A DNA stretch of 21,758 nucleotides from Ophiothrix spiculata. Lineage: Eukaryota > Echinodermata > Ophiuroidea > Amphilepidida > Ophiotrichidae. Positions 1 to 8,103 of the stretch are shown piece by piece. Every line of letters begins with the position of its first letter. Position 1 is the stretch's first letter. Below the pieces are notes generated by a model. It saw only the letters and a program-made list of their open reading frames with translations, was not told where the DNA came from and searched no databases. The stretch is from the NCBI GenBank assembly GCA_000969725.1, contig JXSR01S062480.1, one strand, 5' to 3'. Both the position numbers and the translations under genes were made by a program.

Positions 1-18
1 AATAAAGCGTTTTTATAA

Positions 19-141
19 CGCGCAAAAATCATCCTGGAGGATCTCGAAGCGCGTGAAAACAGGGACAATGAACAAAGACAAACACGACGAAAAATTAAGA
101 AACGGGGAATGCCTGACGGAAGAGATGGGTTTAATGTTTAG
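19..141 (+). other. Short basic reading frame cut by the window edge, unassigned
   Basis: After a stop at 16-18, frame 1 runs to TAG at 139-141 and reads RAKIILEDLEARENRD, then NEQRQTRRKIKKRGMPDGRD and GFNV. The charged, Arg/Lys-rich composition resembles C-terminal tails of many proteins, including transposon-encoded ones. There is no ATG near its start, so it would have to be a terminal exon or an element fragment. I do not recognise the family; chance cannot be excluded. Confidence 0.2.
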
Positions 142-149
142 AAGGATAT

Positions 150-375
150 AAGGGGCGCACCATTAGATTTCCAGGGGGAGCAGGAAGTTATTAGAAAAAA
201 ATCCCCCTCCTTAGGCAGAAGAAAAAAATTCACCCCTGGACAATGCAATAGGGGAAAAAACAGTGATTTCTAAGAAAAAAATTTGCCCCCAAATGGGATG
301 CGAAAAAAAAAAATCAACCCCGAAGGCCCGAACCCAACTTCCTGCTCCCCCCTGCAAATCTAATGGTGTGCCCTT
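150..375. mobile_element. 226-bp MITE with 40-bp terminal inverted repeats, TAT target duplication
   Basis: The left end AAGGGGCGCACCATTAGATT and the right end read on the minus strand, AAGGGCACACCATTAGATTT, continue matching through a GGGGGAGCAGGAAGTT block, about 40 bases with few mismatches. TAT flanks both sides (147-149 and 376-378), consistent with a 3-bp target duplication. The interior has A-rich runs and no coding sequence. A 3-bp duplication and GGG-type ends would suit a PIF/Harbinger relative, but the family call is inference. Confidence 0.75.
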
Positions 376-394
376 TATGCCATTAAGGGTATCA

Positions 395-445
395 GTGGCA
401 TCTGCCTTCTTGCCATGGTGGCATCTGCCACTTCTTGCCACTGTC
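395..445 (+). repeat. Two-copy short tandem repeat
   Basis: GGCATCTGCC plus CTTCTTGCCA occurs twice in direct order, with small differences, immediately right of the 226-bp element. No function is visible. Confidence 0.45.
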
Positions 446-464
446 GCACTTAAGTGATGCCACT

Positions 465-499
465 TTAAGTAATAAGCTGAAGGACCATTTCAAGAACCT
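465..499 (-). CDS. Candidate last exon of the essential light chain (weak)
   Basis: On the minus strand, acceptor atcctttcag is followed by AG and then GTTCTTGAAATGGTCCTT..., ending at TAA. Joined to the phase-1 G of exon 5, this would give NYE-EVLEMVLQLIT and a 155-residue protein. Vertebrate MYL6 smooth-muscle tails have the similar pattern E-L-V-R-M-V-L. The match is only E, M, V and L at corresponding positions, the implied intron is 7.5 kb and crosses several transposons, and the upstream ORF continues through the acceptor. It is offered only because I saw no better tail in the window; the true last exon may lie to the left of the window. Confidence 0.27.
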
Positions 500-713
500 C
501 TGAAAGGATTTTGAGCAATTTTTCACATTCATAATAACTTAGAGCAACCTTTGCAGATACGACTTTCTTATACTCACATGGACAAATGGGGAGTTGATAT
601 TCTACATGGCAAGTGCTACAAATCCAGGCTTGCCTAAGGACATAGTAAACCAATGGCCATGGTGGGCTCACACCTGGATCTTTGTCTTTCAAGTTTCCAT
701 CCATTTGCAATAT

Positions 714-738
714 ATCATCATCATCATCATCATCATCA
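714..738 (+). repeat. (ATC)n microsatellite at the LINE 3' end
   Basis: About eight uninterrupted ATC units on the plus strand, (GAT)n on the minus strand, sit directly after the reverse-transcriptase remnant. They probably originated as its 3' tail. Confidence 0.8.
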
Positions 739-1120
739 GTCGACTGCGCAGCAGGCGATTGCAAGTTTCTTCCAGTCACTTCTGTTTTGGGCCAAGTTGG
801 AGACAGCCTTTGGTTGCAACAAGTTTTTTGTATCTCCCAGGAGCTTTTGGATGTATGACAGGTATGATGTTTTCTGACGGCCTGGCCTCCTCTTCCCATG
901 TGATGGAGTGTAGAAAGAGTACAATCTGCTAGCTCTCCCTCTGGCAGCCTAAGTATATGACCAAGGAAGGCAAGTTGTCTTAGCCTTACTCGATTTATCA
1001 GTGGCTCTGTACCGGTAGCAAGGTAGATTTGTGAGTTGGGGACATGATCAATACGCTTGATATTGAGCTCATATGATTCTATAGCATGATGTTGCAAAAC
1101 TATTGATCTTGCTCTCTCTT
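739..1120 (-). pseudogene. LINE reverse-transcriptase C-terminal remnant, frameshifted
   Basis: The minus strand encodes ELNIKRIDHVPNSQIYLATG, TEPLINRVRLRQLAFLGHIL and RLPEGELAD. After a one-base frameshift near 925 it continues SFYTPSHGKRRPGRQKTSYL, SYIQKLLGD and NRSDWKKLAIACCAVD. The R-x-R-x-L-x-F-L-GHILR motif followed by a basic GRRRPGR patch and a W-x-x-L-A segment is the tail of non-LTR (LINE) ORF2 proteins, after the catalytic reverse-transcriptase core. The core motif and endonuclease are absent, so this is a dead 5'-truncated copy. It ends in a (GAT)n run, which is how some LINE clades end. Confidence 0.6.
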
Positions 1121-1357
1121 GATCTTGATCTTGCAATATATATGAGGTAGAAATTAATCTAAAATTGGAACTAAATAGATGTGCAACTTTGGGACCATAA
1201 AACTGATTCTTGGATTTGGTCATGTGACAGACAGCTAGCGATGTGAAGCTGTGAAGGCCAGAATTAACCAACATAGAAGGCCAATACTAACAAAAGCACG
1301 GAACTCTGCTGCATAAACACAAATCAGAAGATCTACACATATTATGAACTTAGTGTT

Positions 1358-1486
1358 GAAAATCTTGATAAGGAAGAAGAATACCATCAGAGAGGAATTA
1401 AGGAAGCCATACAAGAAGCCAATCCTTAATAAGAAAGGGGGCTATGCTATTGTCTGTTTCAATTGCGGGTCCTATAGCACTTCATG
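1358..1486 (+). pseudogene. Possible Penelope-like element endonuclease tail, frameshifted
   Basis: The plus strand reads ENLDKEEEYHQRGIKEAIQE then ANP, and after a frameshift LNKKGGYAIVCFNCG. The sequence R-x-IKEAI-x(4-5)-P-x-LN-x-K/D-GG is typical of the C-terminal end of GIY-YIG endonucleases of Penelope-like retroelements. Only this short tail is recognisable and it is broken by a stop/frameshift near 1427, so the call is tentative. It faces away from the LINE remnant. Confidence 0.33.
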
Positions 1487-1582
1487 ATGCTAGACCAGTG
1501 GTTATGGTCTCAGTTGCAAATGCAAGCTCCAGTTTTAGATTGACTTATATGTGGGCCGCTGTGGCAAAAGGATGGGCTTGTA

Positions 1583-2628
1583 CGAGGGTCATTCAAAAAG
1601 TTCTACCTGTTGTATCATAACTTTTGTTCTATTAAAGGTAGCTACTTGAAATTTGACACAAATATAGCTAAGAATGTCACCTACACATGGTGTGACAATC
1701 ATATCAATATCTTTTCTAGATTTCTGTTAGTGACTTGTAAACTACAGTAAGTTTTGGTACACCGGAAACGGTAAAATATCTAATGACATTACAACTGAAA
1801 TTATGTGTACAGCTTATGTATGAACAACCATCTGTGTACCTAAAACGTATGTAATTTACAGAACAAATTTGAAATGAGAGTGTACCTTACAGTCCAACAA
1901 GTCATTTTAACTGATAAAGTAAACTTGTTACAGATAGAAATTACCAAGAATCCCAATATTTGAAAGGATGTCATGTACCCTCTCAGGTTACGGATATCAG
2001 CAAGCAGTGTTTCTCTGTAGCGTGACTGTTCCAAGTACGTTTTTGTGTGAAAAACAATAGTTATAGCTACTACACCATATTTTTCAGTCAAAAAATTGAA
2101 TAAGGTTCCTTTTGCTATCTCCCATGAAAAAATAGTTAAAAATAAAGCTTCATAATGCCACCATTTTACATCTTGTTTTATTTAGGTCAATTTCTTCGTT
2201 AACTGCCTTTGTTGATTTTAATATTATTGCTGCAGGGGCTAATTGTTCCTATCATTGTTATGCTTGTGAATGACCATTATTTTCAGTTTGGGTCAGCTTT
2301 TTTAGTCATCCCGAATAATTGTATGTTTATTCTTATGTTTTATAAAGTTTTCACTGTATAGCAATACTACGTGCCTATTTTATGGCCTTTTCAATTCACT
2401 GTACTTGAGCCGATTTTAAAAATGGTGCACATATTCTGTCCATTTCCAGTGTACCGAAACTTACTGTGGTTTTCAGATCACCTACATAAATCTAGACAAG
2501 ATATTTCTATGATTGTTACATTATGTATAGGTGATATTCTTACCTATACTTTTGCCAATTTTCAAGTTGTTATCTTTATTAAAACAAAAGTTATGATACG
2601 ACAGGTAGAACTTTTTGAATGACCCTTG
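1583..2628. mobile_element. 1046-bp mariner-type element with long inverted arms, TA target duplication
   Basis: The left end CGAGGGTCATTCAAAAAGTT and the right end read on the minus strand, CAAGGGTCATTCAAAAAGTT, begin inverted arms that stay alignable for about 180 bp (to about 1765 and from about 2440). TA flanks both ends (1581-1582, 2629-2630), as expected for the Tc1/mariner superfamily. The interior contains no recognisable transposase. It is therefore a non-autonomous foldback derivative. An 81-bp relative lies at 10878-10958. Confidence 0.75.
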
Positions 2629-2630
2629 TA

Positions 2631-3799
2631 GATTCATACATGTTGTTTATTCTAGCATATCTGATGGATACAACATAGATATGCTACAATGAGCTACATG
2701 TAGAGATGACAACTGCATCATTTTGTCACAGTAGTCCACATATTTCTTTAAGTATTAGGTGTTATTCAACATATGAATTAAAGCAATATGCACCAGCTAG
2801 TTTATTATGTTACAAATATTTTATTCAAGCCCGTATAGTATGATATACACATATATGAGGTTGAGTTGTAATATACTTCCATTGAAATGAAACTAAATGC
2901 AAATTTAAGACTTTGATGCTACTCAAATGTGCAAGAAAGCAGACACCCCTGTCCCCAAAAATTTAAATAATGTATTTCCAACTAATATTGTTATGATACA
3001 AGCAATATTAAGACTAAAGTGAGCCTGTCACTGTCATTCAATATGGCAAATATTAGAAAGTAAATGTTGTTTGAAGGCCCAACTTCGGACATTTCACAAA
3101 TACTAATGAGGCCAACTGATTTGTCAAACTGAAGCCATTATTATCAAGGGATGGTATAATTGAAAATCAAACATTAGTTCAATTTTTGTAAAATCAATTT
3201 GTTTTACAGATACCCTACAGAAATATTTGTGAATTTCTCTTATGGCAACTTAATCCATTTATACAGCCTGTTAGAATTACTATTTGTAGTAAAATTGTCA
3301 GAAATAGTTCTAGAATTTATTTAATAAATAATGAAAAATACCTCAAAATACATACACATTTATGATCACAACTTTTCATATTTACACATTTTATTGAAAT
3401 CAATAGTTACTATGTATTGTTATTGTATATGGTAACAAATAACTTTTATTTTTACAAAACTATTTTGATTCTAACAATGTTTTGTGTTTAAATTTACACC
3501 AAGTTTTAGTTTGCAATATCTGTGTTCAGCTCAGAAAAATAGCAGGTATCAAATACAATAACAATACATTTTCAAAAAAAACAAAACAAAAACAAAATGG
3601 GAAAAAAATGGTTATATATTACTCTTTGAAACTACTAGCTATCCAATTGCACAGTTCTAAATCCCGGGCAGTGGGTTGAATCTAATCAAGATGTAAACAG
3701 TTACTGTGCATATATAATGACATAAAACCAATTTGTACAAAAATAAGTGTGCACTCATTTACAGTGCTTTATTCATGCACTAGGATAAAATCATACACC
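2631..3799. other. AT-rich non-coding stretch, nothing recognised
   Basis: No splice-bounded coding segment, inverted termini or tandem array stands out. If the last light-chain exon lies further left, this is intron sequence. Confidence 0.5.
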
Positions 3800-4203
3800 A
3801 TATATGACCGTCCACCACGAACCTCCAGTAAAGTCCGCCCTGGGTCAATTTTGTTTTCTTGTAGATTCAAAGAAAACATGTTCAGCCTTAAAATGATACA
3901 TTAGTTCTTACTACACCCAGAAGTGGAATTTTGATCCTTCAAAGAATGATATGTTAGAATAGGTATAATCAAGAAAACTTACGTTAAAGTTTACTATTTA
4001 GGCACATTTCTTAGTTAACTATGTCAGAAAGTTTTTAAATTATTTTGAATTGAGATGAAAGCTGATTTTTGAGGATGGTATGAACATTTCAAATTTCAAA
4101 CCGTAAATTTTGTCAGAATATGATGTTTATATGCAAATTTTGCATTTTGCCCGTATCTTGAAATAAAAAATAAGGGAGGGTCATGGTGAATGGTCGCATA
4201 TGC
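3800..4203. mobile_element. About 400-bp MITE with ~29-bp degenerate terminal inverted repeats
   Basis: The left end CATATATGACCGTCCACCAC, continuing GAACCTCC, matches the right end on the minus strand, CATATGCGACCATTCACCAT, continuing GACCCTCC, at about 80%. Inside these ends the arms diverge and there is no coding sequence. The target duplication is unclear. Confidence 0.6.
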
Positions 4204-4564
4204 ATTTCAATTAACTTCCCTTTACAAAATAATCTATTTCAATCTTTGCATTCAGATTTTGTTTCACCTGAAACCAAAATGGTGAATTTGAAGACCAAAA
4301 TTCTATTACAACATATCTGTACATTTTATTTGGTAGTTATGATTGTGAATGAATATGTTCTGAAATAAAACTGGTTTCATAAGAATAACCAAATCCCAAA
4401 CTTGAAACCAAACGTCTTGGATCAACTAACAAAAAAGATGGTGTACAGACATGCTTATTGATCCTCCAATTTGATCATGACAGAATTGACGAATTTTGGA
4501 AGAAAACAAAATGAGAACGGAGAATGCTAATCATCTGGTTAATCATACCAGTTTGCTTTTGGAT

Positions 4565-4734
4565 GCAATGTTACCTTGGTAATGCAAAACCACATGGGCC
4601 AAACATTTCTCTGTTTGTAACCGCGGTTTGGTAACATTGTTATTCAGCTGATTTTTCATACAAAATGAATGAATGGAACATTGTGATTTGACAGTTTTGT
4701 GTCAGCAGAGTTTTGCATTACTGAGATTCCACTG
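4565..4734. mobile_element. Degenerate pogo-like MITE, TA at the right end
   Basis: The right end, on the minus strand, reads CAGTGGAATCTCAGTAATGC with flanking TA (4735-4736). CAGTGGAAYCTC ends are common in pogo/Tigger-type elements. The left end keeps only CTTGGTAATGCAAAAC as its counterpart. The left boundary is approximate. Confidence 0.4.
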
Positions 4735-5350
4735 TAATAAGAATTCAATTTCAACTTGTGGTACTCTAAATTTCAGCATCAGAATTGTATCAATCAAATG
4801 AACAAGAGGTAAACAGAGATGATTTGATTTCAGTGAATCCTTTGCTTTATAAGATCAGCAATGTTGAACTGCATTACTGCTGCATGAGGAATATCATGTT
4901 AGTAAGATTACAATGTGTAAATTCACAACAAAGGCTTTTCTACAGCACCAATAAATGTTTCTAGACTTGACTTGAAATGACTGCCAAACAGGATATTTTC
5001 ACATCAGATTTTTTGCAAAAGGGGACAATCATGACCTTTTTGCATGTTGTCAATTGCCATTTTTAAGCTTCCTTTTTTAGACCTATACATTAAATGAATG
5101 TTTGTGAAGTTATATTTGCCATTAGATAATGGTTTGCAACAATTTCGCCCTTATGAAAATATCCCAGTTTCCAGTAGTAAAGAAAATGTCTACAATAGTG
5201 CATGAAAAATGATAAGAAAATTTCCATAACTAAATAAGCAGGATGGGGTAGATCGCTGGAAGTTTGAAGCTTAATTCAGGGACATTTGTCAGGAAAGGGT
5301 AAGGGGAACTGTAAGGAGCATTCATGCATAAATGCTGGGGCAGTGGAGAA
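4735..5350. other. AT-rich non-coding stretch, nothing recognised
   Basis: No convincing coding segment, repeat pair or element terminus was found here. Confidence 0.45.
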
Positions 5351-5632
5351 GGGGAACATCCATTCAAAGCAAAACATTGACCTTAAGAAACATCCATTTG
5401 AAGGAGGGGTATAGCTGGAGGGGAAAATCCATTTGAAGGAGGGGTGTAGCTTATGGAAACTTCCATTTGAAGGAGGTAGAACTAAAGATGCAGGATGGCT
5501 GGAAATGCAGGATGACTTGTAAACTATGAGCAGGAGGACTTGGAAACTAACAGAAAGCAGGAGGACTTGTAAACTATGAGCAGGATGACTTGGAAACTAA
5601 AAGAAAGCATGATGACTTGGGAACTTAAGAGA
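5351..5632 (+). repeat. Purine-rich degenerate tandem repeats, two families
   Basis: At 5351-5480 the unit CCATTTGAAGGAGGGG with GTATAGCT-like linkers occurs about three to four times. At 5489-5632 about six units begin GCAGGATGACTTG or GCAGGAGGACTTG. There the units alternate between about 23 nt (ending TAAACTATGA) and about 27 nt (ending GAAACTAACAGAAA), so the array is built of about 50-nt dimers. The plus strand is strongly purine-rich. No gene is visible. Confidence 0.7.
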
Positions 5633-6109
5633 AAATACTAGTGATAGTTAGAAAAAAACTGAAATGAAATACAATGGTTAAATTGTATAACAATGAAGGA
5701 ACATTAGAAAGGAATATGTGGTAGATGATGATGGTAAAGACATGGAACAAAAATCAACAGCAAACAGGTCATAAATTCAAGGTTTCAGTTCAAGTAGCAA
5801 GTCATGAGAAGTAGATATTCCAAGATTATCCTTCATCTGATTTTTGCCATGTCGTCAACTTTCCATCCAATGTTATTGCATTATTCATGTCTTATCTTAT
5901 CAAGTGCTGGTTTGATATTGCTGTAGTACAAATCACAGTGCTGGTGGTATGAAGAGAAGATGATTTTGTAAAAGCAAGCTTGTTTATTGATCTTCAAGTT
6001 TGATCATTACTGATTCCACCCACGCTGAAAAATATAATTGATATGGATCATGAATTAGAAACACATATGCACTGATGGATATCATAATACAAATATAGAT
6101 TAACCCTAA

Positions 6110-6373
6110 GGGCCAAACTATAGTCAGCTTTCAAACAAAATTTTTGCTACCAAACATTTGGTCATGACATCACCAAATATTTGCGATCGAATTTAAAGTA
6201 TAAACCGGTAATAAACATTTGAGGCAATGTATATTGCAATTCAACACATGTGCAATTTAGCGGGAAATTTTATTTGGTCTCAACTTCGTGTTGAAGTTAT
6301 TTTATTTGAAGTCAATCTTCATTTTGACACCACAACCAAATGTTTTGTTTGAAGGCCAACTATATTTTGGCCC
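6110..6373. mobile_element. 264-bp Harbinger-like MITE, TAA target duplication
   Basis: The left end GGGCCAAACTATAGTCAGCT and the right end read on the minus strand, GGGCCAAAATATAGTTGGCC, continue with a shared TTCAAACAAA block and a further ACATTTGGT block. TAA flanks both ends (6107-6109 and 6374-6376). GGG ends with TWA-type 3-bp duplications fit PIF/Harbinger. No transposase is present. Confidence 0.75.
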
Positions 6374-6483
6374 TAACCTGCCTTAGTCCAACAATATCTA
6401 ACAAGCAAAAATCAAGAAATTCGCTCTAAGTCCAAATACGTCATGGACAGGAGATATATATGGGCATGAAATAGTTGCCATGA

Positions 6484-6552
6484 CAGGCCATGCTCATAGG
6501 TAGACATTGGATTGGGATGCGAGAGGTCGGGTTCGAATCCTAGGGGAAACAG
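6484..6552 (+). mobile_element. tRNA-derived SINE head (pseudo-tRNA)
   Basis: A perfect RNA polymerase III B box GGTTCGAATCC (6530-6540) lies about 38 nt after an A-box-like TGCTCATAGGTAG (6491-6503), the spacing expected for a tRNA. The anticodon stem and the T-arm do not pair well and the acceptor stem is not evident. This is therefore a tRNA-like SINE promoter and not a working tRNA gene. The following AT-rich stretch to about 6640 may be the SINE body. Confidence 0.55.
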
Positions 6553-6833
6553 GAAATTTTTGTGTGACGTATTCAGACTTACTAGTACATAGTTTTTAAG
6601 TGTTTGGGAGTTGGGGTAATACCTTTTCAAATAACAACTGAATACAGACCATGGAAGTACTTGTTTTATTAAACACCCAAACAGTCACTGTTTAGATTCA
6701 GCCTGAAAAAATATCTTTCTTGTGTTTTGCCTGTCTTCATATTTTCGTATCAGTTCATTTCTGTCTTCAAGAAAATAAAGGGTGATGCTGGGATGAAAAA
6801 AGTCAACAATCGCAAGAGACTTTGATTTGTTAA

Positions 6834-7411
6834 AGGAGCATGGTCCGATTGCCTTATCATTTCGTCAAACGTTTTAAGATTTTGGTACCAAAATGTTGCT
6901 TGTATTTTTCTCATAACCCATGTGAAATTTCACGGCTGAACTATGTTTCGTTTTGGTGATATATGCGATGACTCGCCTTGAAAAGGGGGACTTTGCAACA
7001 GAACACTTTTCGAGAAACTTATGAAAATAGACAGCAAAAAATAAAGAAAATAATAAGAATTTCAAGCAGATTTTTTGTTGTAAAATTTGATCGCCTTGAT
7101 CAATTTCAACAGGTAAGGCGTCATTTTTAAGCTAAGACAATGTTGTAACAGATGAAATGATAAAATCAAAATTGATATCATCTGCAAAGTCTCCCCTTTC
7201 GGGGTGAGCCATCACATATATGAAAATGTGTCTAATTATGGTAACCATAATTAATTTTACACAGTAACATATAGGCAGCCTGAAATACAAAATTGCTCAT
7301 AAAATCAAAACGGTTTGACTGATTTGCTGAAATTTGAAACTGAGATCTCTTGAGTGGTTTTCTTTCATATGACATCGAAAACCAAATTTTGAAAAATCAG
7401 ACCAAGCTCCT
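6834..7411. mobile_element. 578-bp element with TTAA target duplication
   Basis: The ends are AGGAGCATGGTCCGATT on the left and AGGAGCTTGGTCTGATT on the minus strand from the right, each flanked by TTAA (6830-6833 and 7412-7415). TTAA duplications are used by piggyBac and Kolobok transposons. The interior is non-coding and includes a 21-nt palindrome centred in 7233-7253 (TAATTATGGT, one base, then its complement). Confidence 0.65.
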
Positions 7412-7980
7412 TTAATGTTAGATAAATAAAGCAAATACTTAGTACACAAACTGGATTTTGATGAAAATATTTGATACTTTGATATAAACAAGGCAATGAT
7501 GTTCAATTTAATAGCCACGCAACAATTAATGGCTGGGTATGTCATTTCTGTGTGAAACAATTTGTTTTTGAATATAGTTTAAACAGTACCCTAAATAATG
7601 TGCAGTGTAAATAACAGACATATGTAGCAATTTATAATGAAGGCATATACTTAAAATGAAAATCAATTTAAACAATATAGTTTAACTTTTAAATTGGTTT
7701 AAATTTGGCATAAAAAATTTCAAATTCTTCTGGACACGGGTTTAGAATAGCTTATCATCAATTGTTTAAGTTCATAATGATTTTAAAACCTTGAAATGAA
7801 TTTTAAGTCAAACTTCATCTTTAATTATAACATTAAAACTGTGTGGTTTTTGTTTATAACTCATATATGACGAAAAAGCTGGGTTTTTTTACTTAAAACA
7901 GATTTTCAACATTTTGTAATTTTGGCCCATACAATTAAGTTAACTGATTTAATATCAACCTATATAATACCTAACCTTTT
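7412..7980. other. AT-rich presumed intron sequence, nothing recognised
   Basis: The stretch is very AT-rich and lacks any splice-bounded light-chain segment. It may include the body of the element whose right end is at 7992. Confidence 0.4.
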
Positions 7981-7992
7981 TGAGACACCCTG
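7960..7992. mobile_element. Single mariner-like terminus next to exon 5
   Basis: Read on the minus strand, CAGGGTGTCTCAAAAAGG starts right after a TA (7993-7994). CAGGGTGTCYCAAAAA is a common mariner-type end. No matching left end was found, so the element is truncated or diverged. It lies about 31 nt past the exon 5 donor. Confidence 0.45.
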
Positions 7993-8025
7993 TATGTGTT
8001 ATTTTAAACCAAGGCAAATACATAC

Positions 8026-8103
8026 CTTCATAGTTTACTTCACCTGATGAATTTTCTTGGCCTTTCAACAAAATTTCCATTTCATCATCTGTCAGTTTCT
8101 CGC
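8026..8103 (-). CDS. Essential light chain exon 5: fourth EF-hand
   Basis: A 78-nt exon between acceptor ctttacag and donor gtatgt, phase 1 to phase 1. It completes the Gly codon from exon 4 and encodes [20 protein letters not shown] then EVNYE, plus one base. This matches the last EF-hand of essential light chains (EKMTEEEVE..AGxEDSNGCINYE in vertebrates). The one-base overhang shows at least one further exon, expected to encode a short terminal helix of about 9 residues. Running through the donor gives an unrelated tail, so the exon really ends here. A transposon end lies about 31 nt past the donor. Confidence 0.92.

Noticed and set aside
594..932. Plus-strand frames with a poly-His or poly-Ile run
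   Set aside because: They are translations of the (ATC)n microsatellite and of the antisense of the LINE remnant.
465..1274. 269-codon frame on the minus strand as a single gene
   Set aside because: Its middle is the frameshifted LINE reverse-transcriptase tail read partly out of frame, followed by a (GAT)n-encoded Asp run; the rest has no recognised domain. Only the LINE remnant and a possible tiny last exon are retained.
3053..3102. Alternative last exon of the light chain starting FVK on the minus strand
   Set aside because: The phase and an AG fit, giving V-FVKCPKLGLQTTFTF and a stop. However, the residues after FVK do not resemble a light-chain tail and the pyrimidine tract is poor.
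4880..4934. Another AFV-beginning tail on the minus strand
   Set aside because: The acceptor would be AAG rather than CAG or TAG, and the tail AFVVNLHIVILLT lacks the expected pattern.
4440..6010. Similarity between 4435-4490 and 5955-6010 (TTATTGATC..TTTGATCAT)
   Set aside because: Only about 50 bp with several mismatches and no element ends; too weak to list as a repeat.
6484..6552. A functional tRNA gene
   Set aside because: A and B boxes are present, but the anticodon, T and acceptor stems do not pair, so it is a SINE-type pseudo-tRNA.
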